A stretch of DNA of 64,000 bases, taken from positions 489,912 to 553,911 of the forward strand of contig NZ_JACYVA010000002.1 in assembly GCF_014842075.1 (NCBI RefSeq), given 5' to 3'. Made by a program: the position numbers and the translations under genes. The notes below the pieces were generated by a model. It was not told the origin of the DNA, did no database searches, and saw only the letters and a program-made list of their open reading frames with translations. The first letter of the stretch is position 1. Every line of letters starts with the position of its first letter. Origin of the DNA: Sphingomonas sp. CFBP 13720 (GTDB lineage Bacteria; Pseudomonadota; Alphaproteobacteria; Sphingomonadales; Sphingomonadaceae). Positions 7,967 to 19,951 of this stretch are shown one piece after another.

Positions 7967-9673
7967 ATGATTGTCGGAATCGATCTGGGAACGACCAACA
8001 GCGCGGTCGCGATCTGGCGCGACGGGGCGAGCGTGATGGTGCCCAACGCGCTGGGCGAGTATCTGACGCCGTCGGCGGTCAGCATCGGCGAGGATGGCGC
8101 GGTCCTGATCGGCCGTGCGGCGCGCGACCGGATGGCGACGCATCCCGACCGGACCGTCACCAGCTTCAAACGCCGCATCGGAACGCGCGAGAGCGTGACG
8201 CTGGCCGGGCAGACGCTGGATTCCGAACATTGCTCTGCGCTGGTGCTGCGCGCGCTGAAGGCGGATGTGGAGGCGTTCACCGGCACCACGGTGTCCGGCG
8301 CGGTCGTGACCGTCCCCGCCTATTTCAACGATCGCCAGCGCAAGGCGACCCGACGCGCGGGCGAGCTGGCCGGATTGCCGGTCCGTCGGCTGATCAACGA
8401 ACCGACCGCCGCCGCGCTGGCGTTCGGCATCGCGCAGCGTGGCGATCACGAACCGTTCCTCGTCTTCGATCTGGGCGGCGGCACGTTCGACGTGTCGATC
8501 GTCGAAATGTTCGACGGCGTGGTCGAGGTGCGGGCATCGGCGGGTGACAACCGGCTGGGCGGTGACGATTTCAATGCCTGCCTGATCGACCTTGCCCGCG
8601 CTACGCTCGACCCCGACGGCAGGCTGGCGACGCTGAAACCCGATCATGCAGAGGCGTTGCTGGCACAGGCCGCCGAACGTGCCCGGCGCGCGTTGAGCGA
8701 GGGCGACAGCACCGATCTGACGGTAACGGCGGACGGCGTGACGCTGAGCGTTCCGGTCACCGCCGCCGCGTTCGAGGCGCACGCCCAGCCATTGTTGCAG
8801 CGCATCCGCGAACCCGTGCTCCGGTCGTTGCGCGACAGCGGGATCGCCGCCGCCACGTTGTCCGAAGTCGTGCTGGTCGGCGGCGCGACGCGGATGCCGA
8901 TCGTGCGGCGCGCGGTCACCCGGATGTTCGGCCGCTTTCCCGCGACGACGGTGCATCCCGACCATGCCGTGGCGATGGGCGCGGCGGTGCAGGCGGGGTT
9001 GCTGGCACGCGACGCCGCATTGGACGAAATCCGGCTGACCGACGTGTGCCCGTTCACGCTGGGCGTCGATACCAGCGAACCCGACGGGCGCGGCGGGTTT
9101 CGCACCGGGCTGTTTTCCCCGATCATCGAACGCAATTCGGTGGTCCCGATCAGCCGCGTGTCGCAATTCTCGACCGTGCAGAACGACCAGCGGCAGGTCC
9201 ATTTCGGTATCTATCAGGGCGAGGCACGCGACGTTTCGGGCAATGTGAAGCTGGGCGAGGTGCGCGTGCCGGTGCCAGCCCGTCCGGCGGGTGCGGTGTC
9301 GATCGACTGCCGGTTCAGCTACGACAGTTCGGGGCTGCTGGAAATCGACGTGACGGTGCCCGACACCGGCGTGACGCGCAATCTGGTGATCGTCGACGAG
9401 GAGGACGCACCCGATCCCGCCGAGCTGGCGAAACGGCGCGAAGCGCTGGCCGCAATGAAGTTCCACCCGCGTGACGACGCGGTCAATGCGGCGCTGCTGG
9501 CGCGGGCGCGGCGCGCGTATGAATCGTTCCTCGGCGACCGGCGTGAGGCGATCGGCCACATGCTGGGCCAGTTTCAGAACGCGCTCGAAACACAGGACGA
9601 CCGCATTATCCGCGAGGCGCAGGCAGCGTTCGGCGCGGCGCTGGACGCGATCGAAGGCGAGCGGTTCCTATGA
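7967..9673 (+). CDS. hscC: Hsp70 family chaperone, HscC type
   Basis: A 568-residue Hsp70, shorter than DnaK (~635) and close to E. coli HscC (556). The ATPase domain shows GIDLGTTNSAVA (phosphate 1), NEPTAAALAFG (connect 1), VFDLGGGTFDVS (phosphate 2) and VLVGGATRMP (adenosine site); the substrate domain begins around residue 370 and the lid is truncated. It overlaps the following J-like gene by 4 bp (ATGA), the same HscC plus dedicated J-partner pairing known from enterobacteria. Substrates of HscC are poorly known. A purine-rich GGGGGTGACGA precedes the ATG. Confidence 0.88.
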   Translation: MIVGIDLGTTNSAVAIWRDGASVMVPNALGEYLTPSAVSIGEDGAVLIGRAARDRMATHPDRTVTSFKRRIGTRESVTLAGQTLDSEHCSALVLRALKADVEAFTGTTVSGAVVTVPAYFNDRQRKATRRAGELAGLPVRRLINEPTAAALAFGIAQRGDHEPFLVFDLGGGTFDVSIVEMFDGVVEVRASAGDNRLGGDDFNACLIDLARATLDPDGRLATLKPDHAEALLAQAAERARRALSEGDSTDLTVTADGVTLSVPVTAAAFEAHAQPLLQRIREPVLRSLRDSGIAAATLSEVVLVGGATRMPIVRRAVTRMFGRFPATTVHPDHAVAMGAAVQAGLLARDAALDEIRLTDVCPFTLGVDTSEPDGRGGFRTGLFSPIIERNSVVPISRVSQFSTVQNDQRQVHFGIYQGEARDVSGNVKLGEVRVPVPARPAGAVSIDCRFSYDSSGLLEIDVTVPDTGVTRNLVIVDEEDAPDPAELAKRREALAAMKFHPRDDAVNAALLARARRAYESFLGDRREAIGHMLGQFQNALETQDDRIIREAQAAFGAALDAIEGERFL

Positions 9674-11196
9674 CACGCGGCGACTGGGCGGTGCTGGGCA
9701 TCGATCCGACGATCGACAAGAGCGCGATCCGCCGCGCCTATGCGACGAAGCTTAAGGCGATGGACGTCGACGCCGACCCCGACGGCTTCGCCCGGTTGCG
9801 CGCCGCGCGCGACGCGACGCTGGCGGGGGCGGATAGCGGCACGGTCATGGTTGCGGACGAGCCAGACGAGGATGCGGACTGGATCGACGACGGGGACTGG
9901 TTCGACGAAATCGACGTCGCCCGCGCGCACCACGAACCGCCTGTAGCCGACGCGGATGGCGAACTGACCGCCGCGATCGATGCGCATTACCGTGCGCTGG
10001 TCGACCTGCTGTTCGCCGACGACGCGCCGCCGACCGTAACGGAACTCGACGCGATCGCGCATCACGGGCGGGCGCTGCTGGCCGATCCGCGGCTGGAGCA
10101 GGTCGATTTCGCCGCCAGCGCGGAACGCTGGTTCGCCGACAATCTGGCCAGCGCCGTTCCCCGGTCGGACCCGTTGCTGGAACCGGCGGCGGCGGCGTTC
10201 GGCTGGATCGACCGACGCGACGATTATACGTTGCTGCCGGCGGCGCGGGAGGTGGTCGAGCGGATCGGGGCGACGCGCTATGTCGCGCTGCTGTCCGACC
10301 CGTCGCACCGGCTGCACCGCGCGTGGCAAGACCTGACGCATGCCGACGGACGCAAGCTGCGCGGACGCGGCGACGTGGCCGAAGTGATGACGACGGTACG
10401 CACCCGCTATCCAATCGCCGAACACTGGATGGAACCCGAACGCGTCGCCCAATGGGACGCCGCCGCCGTAGAAAGGACGAGTCCGGGCAAGATCACGGTG
10501 TGGGCGATCATCGCGGTCGTCGTAATCCTGCGCCTGTTGATGAATGGGGGTAGCGAGCCCGAACCGGTACGCGTGCCGGTCGTACAGGTCATGCCCGACG
10601 CGAACGCGGCGGCGCAGACGCTGACGGGTCGACGGATCGGCGAAGTCGAGGCGGTCAATCCCGGGTTGGCCGACGCGATCCGTCGAGCGGTGGTTCCACC
10701 GGCTGATCCGGCCGACGTCGGATCGGTCTACCGCGCCATCGCCGAACTACGCTACCAGCGGCTCGTCGCAGGCATGGCGGATGCGCCCGACCCACTGATC
10801 CGCGACCTTGCCCGATGGACCATCGACGCCATGCGCGCACGGCGATCCATCAGTCCCACTTCCTGTATATCCGCCAACGTCGCCATGCCATCGGACAACC
10901 TGCCCGAACCATTACCGTCGCGGCAGCGAGCGTTGTTGCAGAAGGTCGTACTACGGTCGCGCAACACGCCACGCCCCTCGTCCGACACCAGTTTCATGCT
11001 GCCGGCATCGCTGATGCCCGCCATCGCGCGACGCAGCGGGTTCGATATCCAGACCGTCACCGCCGCGCTGAACGATCAGCGCAGCGATGCCGATCGCTGC
11101 ACGGTGGAAATTGCGTTGCGTGAAGCCGCGCTCGACGCACCCGAAGCGACCGGCGACCGACTGCTGCGCGACATGGAGCCGCTGTTCAACGAATGA
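9670..11196 (+). CDS. J-domain-like membrane protein, partner of HscC
   Basis: A 508-residue protein. The first ~60 residues (WAVLGIDPTIDKSAIRRAYA, then KLKAMDVDADPDGFARLRAA) have the helix pattern of a J domain of the DjlB/DjlC kind, but the usual HPD tripeptide is not evident: the corresponding spot reads DPD. A single transmembrane segment lies at about residues 275-295, followed by a ~200-residue C-terminal domain with no family I recognise. The 4-bp overlap with hscC indicates coupled translation. Function as a membrane-anchored cochaperone is inferred from context. Confidence 0.75.
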   Translation: MTRGDWAVLGIDPTIDKSAIRRAYATKLKAMDVDADPDGFARLRAARDATLAGADSGTVMVADEPDEDADWIDDGDWFDEIDVARAHHEPPVADADGELTAAIDAHYRALVDLLFADDAPPTVTELDAIAHHGRALLADPRLEQVDFAASAERWFADNLASAVPRSDPLLEPAAAAFGWIDRRDDYTLLPAAREVVERIGATRYVALLSDPSHRLHRAWQDLTHADGRKLRGRGDVAEVMTTVRTRYPIAEHWMEPERVAQWDAAAVERTSPGKITVWAIIAVVVILRLLMNGGSEPEPVRVPVVQVMPDANAAAQTLTGRRIGEVEAVNPGLADAIRRAVVPPADPADVGSVYRAIAELRYQRLVAGMADAPDPLIRDLARWTIDAMRARRSISPTSCISANVAMPSDNLPEPLPSRQRALLQKVVLRSRNTPRPSSDTSFMLPASLMPAIARRSGFDIQTVTAALNDQRSDADRCTVEIALREAALDAPEATGDRLLRDMEPLFNE

Positions 11197-11208
11197 TGCT
11201 GTCGGGAA

Positions 11209-11229
11209 CCCCGGACAGCCTGTCCGGGG
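11209..11229. terminator. Stem-loop between the J-like gene and tRNA-Leu
   Basis: A perfect 9-bp stem (CCCCGGACA / TGTCCGGGG) with a 3-nt loop lies between two convergent genes. There is no T run on either side, so it may serve as a bidirectional stop or mRNA 3'-end protector rather than a classical intrinsic terminator. Confidence 0.65.
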
Positions 11230-11231
11230 GG

Positions 11232-11318
11232 TGGTGCGGCCAAGAAGACTCGAACTTCCACGGGCTTTCGCCCACAACGACCTCAACGTTGCGCGTCTAC
11301 CAATTCCGCCATGGCCGC
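11232..11318 (-). tRNA. tRNA-Leu (anticodon GAG)
   Basis: On the minus strand the acceptor stem GCGGCCA pairs with TGGCCGC, followed by A73 and an encoded CCA. The anticodon arm is CAACG-TTGAGGT-CGTTG, giving anticodon GAG (reads CUC/CUU). The long variable arm and the T arm (GTTCGAGTC) identify a class II leucine tRNA. Length is 87 nt including CCA. Confidence 0.96.
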
Positions 11319-11405
11319 CCATGATCGCCTGTGGAGCCGGAACCCCGTGGCTGGTAGGCCGGTGCCCCTATCAGCGCCGGTGGCCGTGCGCAAATGCTTT
11401 TCGCG

Positions 11406-12410
11406 CTACCGCCCGCGTGCCGCCGCGCGCGCGATGGCGATCGCCTCTGCCGCCGCAGTCACTTCGCCCAGCCCGCTGCCCGACAACGCCGCGCGTTCGG
11501 CATCGCGCACCCGTTCGATCGCGCGGGCGATGCGCGGCGCGTCCCAGCGGCGCAGCGCCATGCCGGTCGCGCCCTGTTCCTTGAAGAACACGCGATGCCG
11601 TTCCAGCACCCGGTCGACCGGCATGCCGTCGTCCACGTCCGCCCGCATTTCCGCCAGCGTCAGCAACCGCCGCGCGACCGCCCGCAACAGGGGGATCGGC
11701 CCGCCGGGAAGTTCGGGCAGCGCGGCGGTGGCCACGTCGCCCGCGATCATCGCCGCGACGATCCCGCCGATCTCGGCATCGGCGATCGACGCGCCGATCG
11801 CATCGAACGCTTCCCCGTCGGCATCGCGCGGCCGGTCGGGCGATGCGTCCAGATACAAGGCCAGCTTCTCGATCTCGCTGGCCAGCACCGCCCGATCGCC
11901 CGCCGTCACCGCAGCCAGCCGATCGGGCACGTCACCCAGCAGGCGCAGCCCATGGTCGCGCGCCATCGCCACGGCCAGCTTCGCCGCCTGTTGCGCATCG
12001 GGTACGTAGCACGCGACCGCGACCGCGTTCAGCGATGCGGTGACCAGCTTGACCAGCTTCGAGGTGCCCTTGACCGTGGGGGCGATCGCGGCAACCGGAT
12101 TGCCGGCGGTCGCCGCGTTCAGCAGCAACGTCACCGCCTCCACCGATTCCTCGCCCATGCCGGTTACGCGGATATGCCGTCGGTCGCCGAACAGCGACAG
12201 CGACGCCGCCTCGTCCGCCAGGACGCCCGGCCGGGCCTTCAGCGCCGCACCATCGAAATCGACCCGTTCGGCCCCCTCGCCCACCCCCCGCGCCAGCCGT
12301 GCGGCCAGCGCCATGGCACCGGCGGTGTCGGGGCCGTGGAACAGGTACAGGCGGATGTCGGGTCCGGGCCGGTCCAGCTTGCCGCCGACCTGCTCGGGCT
12401 TCAGCTTCAT
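11406..12410 (-). CDS. holA: DNA polymerase III delta subunit
   Basis: A 334-residue protein matching HolA in length and in features such as the N-terminal LYLFHGPDTAGAM (degenerate P-loop position) and the C-terminal helical collar. Delta opens the beta sliding clamp within the clamp-loader complex. It is the last gene of the leuS-lptE-holA operon; its start overlaps the lptE stop by 4 bp. The order leuS-lptE-holA is widespread in proteobacteria and supports the call. Confidence 0.88.
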   Translation of the reverse strand: MKLKPEQVGGKLDRPGPDIRLYLFHGPDTAGAMALAARLARGVGEGAERVDFDGAALKARPGVLADEAASLSLFGDRRHIRVTGMGEESVEAVTLLLNAATAGNPVAAIAPTVKGTSKLVKLVTASLNAVAVACYVPDAQQAAKLAVAMARDHGLRLLGDVPDRLAAVTAGDRAVLASEIEKLALYLDASPDRPRDADGEAFDAIGASIADAEIGGIVAAMIAGDVATAALPELPGGPIPLLRAVARRLLTLAEMRADVDDGMPVDRVLERHRVFFKEQGATGMALRRWDAPRIARAIERVRDAERAALSGSGLGEVTAAAEAIAIARAAARGR

Positions 12411-12885
12411 GGACGCGGCGTGGTGGTCAGCGCGATGCGGGTCACGATCTGGTCGGCGACGATCAGTGACAATCGTTCGAGCGCGCTGCGTTCAGCGGCG
12501 ATCGTGGCATATTCCGACGTCACCACGTCGATCCCCGCATCGGACCCGGCGGTCGCGTCCAGCCGGACCTGCCCATTCGACAGGTCGACCAGTTGATAGC
12601 GCGCGCGCAGCGTGCGGCGTTCGCGCGTGATCGAATCGTCGCGGCGGATGCCAAGGCCGGTGATGTCGTCGTCCAGCCGGATTTCCAGCCGATAGCGTGC
12701 CGGACCTTCCTGCCGCAGCCGGTCGCGCAGCGCATTGGCGACCAGCCAGCCATTCTGTCCGGTGATCGGCGCGACCTCGACCCCCGACAGCGTCTGGCGC
12801 ACCGCCCCCGATTCGCCGCCGCCGTACAGCGGACGCAGGCCACAGCCCGCCAGCAGCAGCCCCAGCGCAAGGACGGCGGCGCGCA

Positions 12886-12889
<4 letters not shown>
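12407..12889 (-). CDS. lptE: LPS-assembly lipoprotein LptE
   Basis: A 160-residue lipoprotein. The signal peptide ends in a lipobox (LLLAGC, Cys about residue 17), followed by GLRPLYGGG, typical of alphaproteobacterial LptE. LptE plugs the LptD barrel that inserts lipopolysaccharide into the outer membrane. The start at 12889 is an ATGATG pair that overlaps the leuS stop; only the shorter open frame is real, because the upstream extension to 13240 runs through leuS in another frame. It overlaps holA by 4 bp downstream. Confidence 0.88.
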
Positions 12890-15378
<2,489 letters not shown>

Positions 15379-15389
15379 CGTCGGTCGGC

Positions 15390-15824
15390 TCAGCCCGAAA
15401 CCGACCCGCGACGCAGGTCGCGGGCGCGGGTGAGAATGATGTCTTCCAGCTTCTGGACGGTGGCGGCCTGAACCGGTGCCTCGACCCACTGGCCGTTCTG
15501 GCTGACCTGGCGCAGCGCCGCGACGCGCAACGCGTCGGCGCGCAGATCCTGGTCGAGGATCGTCACCGTCAGCTTGGTCCGCTCGGTCGGGGCGGCCGGG
15601 TTCACGTACCAGTCGGTCACGATCACGCCGCCGTTCGAATCGGTCTGGGTCAGCGGCATGAACGACAGCGTGTCGAGGCTGGCGCGCCACAGATAGCTGT
15701 TGACGCCGATCGTGGTGACCTTCGACGCCGCAAGATCGGTCGACATCCGCGCCTTGCCCCCACCGCATGCGGCAAGCGGCAGGGCAGACATTGCCAGCAT
15801 CGCGAGGAGCAGGGGGCGGTTCAT
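15390..15824 (-). CDS. DUF3576 domain lipoprotein
   Basis: A 144-residue protein with a lipoprotein signal (LPLAACGGG) and the family core [23 protein letters not shown]3576 proteins are common in alphaproteobacteria, often just upstream of leuS as here, and have no assigned role. The start at 15824 gives a normal signal peptide; the frame upstream of it overlaps the divergent promoter region and the next gene. Confidence 0.88.
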   Translation of the reverse strand: MNRPLLLAMLAMSALPLAACGGGKARMSTDLAASKVTTIGVNSYLWRASLDTLSFMPLTQTDSNGGVIVTDWYVNPAAPTERTKLTVTILDQDLRADALRVAALRQVSQNGQWVEAPVQAATVQKLEDIILTRARDLRRGSVSG

Positions 15825-16056
15825 CGGCGGATTCCTTGGATAAGCCAATACGGCAGTTCGGCCGCTTCTATAGGAGGACGCGGCGATGCGGCAAGCGAGT
15901 TGGTAGGCAGCTCCGGCCGCCGCTGAATCGCCGCAGGACCGGTGAAGTCCGACAAATATGTGGGTTCGGTGCAACAGGTCGCCGGAAAGCGACCATGGGC
16001 GGTGGATGCCTGCAACCGAATCATGGTAGCGCGACTTTGCGAGGGGTGAGGAAAAC

Positions 16057-16788
16057 ATGACGGGCAGGAAGACTTTGGCTGGCGTTGGACTGGGGGCGAT
16101 CATCGCCGCCGGCCTTTGTGCGTCGCCTGCCCTGTTCGCCCAGGAACAGCGTGCGCCGCGTGTTCTGAAACGGACCGCACAGTCGGGATCGATGCCGCTG
16201 GTCGGCATCGGATCGTTCACGCCGGCATCGGCCGATCCGCGCCTTGCGGCGGTACTGGCACGTACCGGTCTGAATTCGACCGGTTTCCGCTTCACCCCGT
16301 CCGAAGGCAGCGTCACCGGCAAGCGTGCGATCAAGGTCGCGTTGCGGGCACAGGGTGCGCGGCCGGGTCGCCTGCCCGAACGGGTCGCCGCCGTTGCGGC
16401 TCCGGCGCCTTCGATCAATCCCGTCGCCTATAATCTTGGCGTATCGGTCGGCTGGAAGCGGCTGGCGGTTTCGGGCGATCTGACGCGACTCGATCTTGGC
16501 GGCGCCCCCGGCAGCCGCGAACAGATGGGCGTCGGCGTCAGCTATACCGGTCGCAAGATCAGCGGCCGCGTCGGCGCGAGCAGCGATCGTCCGCTGGCCG
16601 ATCAGCCGCGCCTGATTGCGGACGCTCCGGGCTATTCGCTCGATATGGGCGGGTCGTATCGCCTGACGCGCAACCTCGATGTGACGGCGGGTGTCCGCTA
16701 TCGTTCCGAACGCGACCGGATGCTGCGTATCGAACCCGACCGGCGCGAAAGCCAGGCGGTGTACGTGGGTACGGCACTGCGCTTCTGA
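16057..16788 (+). CDS. Exported protein, probable small outer-membrane beta-barrel
   Basis: A 243-residue protein with a signal peptide cleaved after about residue 29 (ALFAQEQ). The second half alternates hydrophobic and polar residues in strands such as YNLGVSVGWKRLAVSGDL and ends in VYVGTALRF, with a terminal phenylalanine as in outer-membrane barrels. The first half is a proline-rich periplasmic-looking stretch. I do not recognise a named family; similar proteins occur in sphingomonads. Function unknown. A short stem-loop follows the stop. Confidence 0.78.
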   Translation: MTGRKTLAGVGLGAIIAAGLCASPALFAQEQRAPRVLKRTAQSGSMPLVGIGSFTPASADPRLAAVLARTGLNSTGFRFTPSEGSVTGKRAIKVALRAQGARPGRLPERVAAVAAPAPSINPVAYNLGVSVGWKRLAVSGDLTRLDLGGAPGSREQMGVGVSYTGRKISGRVGASSDRPLADQPRLIADAPGYSLDMGGSYRLTRNLDVTAGVRYRSERDRMLRIEPDRRESQAVYVGTALRF

Positions 16789-16795
16789 TTGAGGG

Positions 16796-16812
16796 CGCGC
16801 TGAAACAGCGCG
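16796..16812 (+). terminator. Stem-loop after the beta-barrel gene
   Basis: A 7-bp perfect stem (CGCGCTG / CAGCGCG) with a 3-nt AAA loop starts 7 bp after the stop codon. No T run follows, so it is a weak or factor-assisted terminator. Confidence 0.55.
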
Positions 16813-16883
16813 TTGACAGTCGATGTAGCGGCCTTCGCTCAAACGCTACTCGGTACGAACGGTGTACGCGGATTGATCGCGTA

Positions 16884-17432
16884 CTAACCGCCAGGCGACA
16901 CCGTCCATGCATCGATCGCCGCCCAGCCTGCGATCCCGAACGCCGCCAGTCTGCGCGCGCGCGCGGCGTTCATCCCGCCTAGTGCGATCACCGGCACCCG
17001 ATGGTCGCGGACCAGCAGCCCGAAACCGACCGGACCCAAAACATCCCCGCCCGGATGCGATCGGGTGGCGAAGGCGGGGGAAGCGAACACCGCATCCACG
17101 CCTGCGCGTTCGGCCGCGATCAATTCTCGCCGCGAATGGACCGGGCGCGTCGCGATCCGTCCGCCACCGCGCACCCGGCGACCATGTACCCCGTCCGCGC
17201 CGCGCAGCCACGGCCCGGCCACCAGCAGCACATGCCCGCGCGCCCGCGCGATCCGGCGGAGTTGCGCGAACAGCGCCCGCCGTTCGCGTGCGGGAGTCGC
17301 ATAGTGCCGGAACACGATACCGCTGCCGCGTGGCAGCGCGGCGACGATAGCGGGGAGCGCGTCGCCCAGCCGTTCGTCGGTCATCAGCCATTGGCGGGGC
17401 AAAGCAGGGGTGCGGGGGTGGCGGGGACGCAT
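16884..17432 (-). CDS. Thiamine-phosphate synthase-like (ThiE/TenI fold) protein
   Basis: A 182-residue protein of the ThiE/TenI family, a little shorter than typical ThiE (~210). It keeps the family opening WLMTDERLGD, GSGIVFRHY, and the C-terminal phosphate-binding region VIALGGMNAARARRLAAFG. The pyrophosphate-binding residues of true ThiE are not all evident, so it may be a paralog rather than the biosynthetic enzyme; no other thi genes lie nearby. Its start is only 22 bp from that of the divergent YggS gene. Confidence 0.7.
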   Translation of the reverse strand: MRPRHPRTPALPRQWLMTDERLGDALPAIVAALPRGSGIVFRHYATPARERRALFAQLRRIARARGHVLLVAGPWLRGADGVHGRRVRGGGRIATRPVHSRRELIAAERAGVDAVFASPAFATRSHPGGDVLGPVGFGLLVRDHRVPVIALGGMNAARARRLAAFGIAGWAAIDAWTVSPGG

Positions 17433-17454
17433 GCCCACCCCTATAGCGCGCGCA

Positions 17455-18123
17455 ATGACGCAAACCGATGCCCCGACGCGCCTTGCCGCGATCAACACCC
17501 GGATCGCCCATGCCGAAGCGATCGCCGGGCGTGACGCCGGCGCGACCACGCTGATCGCGATCAGCAAGACGCACGACGCCGCCGCGATCCAGCCGCTGAT
17601 CGACGCGGGCCACCGTGTGTTCGGCGAGAACCGCGTACAGGAAACGCAGGCAAAATGGCCCGCGCTGCAGGCGGGGACCCCGGGCATCGCACTTCATCTG
17701 GTCGGCCAGTTGCAGTCGAACAAGGCGGAGGACGCGGTGCGGCTGTTCGATGCGATCCACTCGGTCGATCGGCCATCGCTGGTCACCGCACTGGCCCGCG
17801 CGATCGACCGCGTCGGGCGCGCGCCCGCATGCTTCGTTCAGGTCGATATCGGCGACGAACCGCAAAAGGGCGGCTGTGCGATCGGCGACCTGCCCGGATT
17901 GCTGGCGCAGGCGAAGGACGGCGGACTGCCCGTTGCCGGACTGATGTGCGTTCCCCCGGCCGGCGTCGACGCCGCGCCCTATTTCGCGCTGACTGCGAAG
18001 CTGGCGCGCGATCACGGGCTGGACGGACTGAGCATGGGCATGTCCGACGATTTCGAAACCGCCGTCACGCTGGGCGCGACCCACGTCCGCGTCGGATCGG
18101 CGCTGTTCGGCGCGCGCGGCTGA
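17455..18123 (+). CDS. YggS family pyridoxal-phosphate homeostasis protein
   Basis: A 222-residue single-domain alanine-racemase-like fold protein (PLPBP). The PLP lysine sits in LIAISKTHDAA (about residue 40) and the family signatures FGENRVQE and LSMGMSDDFETAV are intact. These proteins bind pyridoxal phosphate and keep amino and keto acid pools balanced, without known enzyme activity. The ATG at 17455 was chosen since family similarity begins there; the next gene starts 29 bp downstream on the same strand, so they may be co-transcribed. Confidence 0.92.
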   Translation: MTQTDAPTRLAAINTRIAHAEAIAGRDAGATTLIAISKTHDAAAIQPLIDAGHRVFGENRVQETQAKWPALQAGTPGIALHLVGQLQSNKAEDAVRLFDAIHSVDRPSLVTALARAIDRVGRAPACFVQVDIGDEPQKGGCAIGDLPGLLAQAKDGGLPVAGLMCVPPAGVDAAPYFALTAKLARDHGLDGLSMGMSDDFETAVTLGATHVRVGSALFGARG

Positions 18124-18152
18124 AACCCCTCCCTTTGCTTTCAGGAACGACG

Positions 18153-18821
18153 ATGACCCGACCCAAGGCTCTGCTGTTCGATTTCGACGGCGTGCTGCTC
18201 GAAAGCGAGTTCGCCGGTAACCGACAGATCGCCGAATATCTGACGCAGGCGGGGCATCCCACGACGGCGGCCGATTCGATGGCGAACTTCATGGGGCTTT
18301 CGGGCACACACTTCACGGCGGCGGTCGAGAAATGGATCGGCGGGCCGGTGCCTGCCGGCTTCTGGGAAGCGCGAGCGGCGGAAGACGCGCGCGTCGTTGC
18401 CGAAGGCATCGCGGCGGTGGCGGGTGCGGTCGACTTCGTCCGCGCCCTTCCGGCAGACCTGCCGCGCGCGATCGTATCGTCCAGCACGACGCACTGGATC
18501 CGGTCGCATCTGCGCCATCTGGGGCTGGAGGACGCGTTCGGCGACCATATCTATAGCGGGAAGGAACACGTCACCAACGGCAAGCCCGCGCCCGACCTGT
18601 ATCTATATGGCGCCGAGCGGCTGGGCGTGGCGATCGGCGATTGCGCGATCCTCGAAGACTCACCGGTCGGCGTTACCGGGGCGGTGGCATCGGGCGCTCG
18701 GGTGATCGGGCTGTGTGCCGGGTCGCACTGCGCGGTCGGCCATGACGAACGGCTGCGCGCGCTGGGCGTGACCGAGATCGCGCATGGGTTCGACGATGTG
18801 CGGGCACTGCTCGCGCTGTAG
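18153..18821 (+). CDS. HAD-superfamily phosphatase (beta-phosphoglucomutase-like)
   Basis: A 222-residue HAD hydrolase. Motif I is LLFDFDGVLLESE with nucleophile Asp about residue 10, motif II serine in IVSSSTTHWI, motif III lysine in GKPAPDLYL, and motif IV in ILEDSPVGV. The alpha-helical cap inserted after motif I places it with the subfamily IA phosphatases/phosphoglucomutases. Substrate cannot be predicted; likely a small sugar phosphate or phosphoglycolate-like molecule. It follows the YggS gene closely. Confidence 0.88.
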   Translation: MTRPKALLFDFDGVLLESEFAGNRQIAEYLTQAGHPTTAADSMANFMGLSGTHFTAAVEKWIGGPVPAGFWEARAAEDARVVAEGIAAVAGAVDFVRALPADLPRAIVSSSTTHWIRSHLRHLGLEDAFGDHIYSGKEHVTNGKPAPDLYLYGAERLGVAIGDCAILEDSPVGVTGAVASGARVIGLCAGSHCAVGHDERLRALGVTEIAHGFDDVRALLAL

Positions 18822-18889
18822 ATCCGGTCGGCTGGAGTCCGTCCAGACGGGTTCGGTCCGGGGCGATCGGCTTCCGCCGGAAGCAAACG

Positions 18890-19951
18890 CTACAACTGGT
18901 GCCCCGTCCGGTCGCGCTTGGTCGCTAGATAGCGTTCGTTGTGCGGATTGGGCGGCAAATGGTGCGGCACCCGTTCGACGACGTCGATCCCTGCCGTCGC
19001 CAGTCCGGCGACCTTGGCCGGATTGTTGGTCAGCAACCGCACCTGCGTCTGCCCCATCAGCGTCAGCATCCGCCCCGCCACGCCGAAATCACGCGCGTCG
19101 ATCGCGAAGCCAAGCCGCGTATTGGCGTCGACGGTGTCGAACCCTTGATCCTGCAACGCATAGGCGCGCAGCTTGTTGACAAGGCCGATGCCGCGCCCTT
19201 CCTGTCGCAGGTACAGCACGATGCCCCAGCCCGTGGCGGCGATCGCCGCGATCGCGGCATGGAGTTGCGGCCCGCAATCGCATTTCAGGCTGCCCAGCAC
19301 GTCGCCCGTCAAGCATTCGCTATGCAACCGTACCAGCGGGGGCCGACCGTCGGGCTGACCGATCAGCAGCGCGACATGCTCGCCCGCCGCGTCGGGGGTG
19401 CGGAACGCGACGATTTCCGCATTCTCCGCCCCCGCGACCGGTAGGTGGGCGCGGGTGACGATCGCGAGCCGGTTCGCATCCTCGTGCGCGTCGATCGCCG
19501 CCGGGGTGATCGTCGCTTCCGCGCCCACGCCGCCCGCCACGAATGCCGGCAGCAGCCCCGCGATCCGGGCAAGACGCAGCGCCGCAGCGGCGGCTAGGGG
19601 TGCGGGTGTCGCGATGCTGCGAAACGGGCCCTTCATCGGCGTCGCGAGGTCGAGTTGGGGATCGGCCAGTGCGGTGGCGGCGGCGAAATCGGTCCAGCGT
19701 TCGCGGACGATCGTCACCGGCTGATCGGGTTCGGCGGCCGCGCGCTGGTTGACGATGCGCAGCGTTTCCGCACGGCCGAACGACAACAGGATCGTCGCGG
19801 TGCCATCGGGATCGAACGCCGCCAGCCGCGCCGGATCGGCGGTTTCGATCGGCAACAGCGTCAGCGCGGGTTCGCCCGGCGCCTGTATCGCGATCGCCCA
19901 GCCCCGGCGCAGCGCGTCGATCGCCCGCGCGACATCGCGCGTCATGCTCAT
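18890..19951 (-). CDS. ribA: GTP cyclohydrolase II (RibA) with RibB-like N-terminal half
   Basis: A 353-residue protein. The C-terminal ~200 residues are GTP cyclohydrolase [22 protein letters not shown] holds the zinc cysteines, and [20 protein letters not shown] is the GTP-binding signature. This enzyme makes the first intermediate of riboflavin synthesis. The N-terminal ~150 residues resemble a DHBP synthase (RibB) fold but lack its acidic catalytic motif, so that activity is doubtful. The ATG at 19951 overlaps the xth stop by 4 bp, coupling it to DNA repair gene xth. Confidence 0.88.
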   Translation of the reverse strand: MSMTRDVARAIDALRRGWAIAIQAPGEPALTLLPIETADPARLAAFDPDGTATILLSFGRAETLRIVNQRAAAEPDQPVTIVRERWTDFAAATALADPQLDLATPMKGPFRSIATPAPLAAAAALRLARIAGLLPAFVAGGVGAEATITPAAIDAHEDANRLAIVTRAHLPVAGAENAEIVAFRTPDAAGEHVALLIGQPDGRPPLVRLHSECLTGDVLGSLKCDCGPQLHAAIAAIAATGWGIVLYLRQEGRGIGLVNKLRAYALQDQGFDTVDANTRLGFAIDARDFGVAGRMLTLMGQTQVRLLTNNPAKVAGLATAGIDVVERVPHHLPPNPHNERYLATKRDRTGHQL

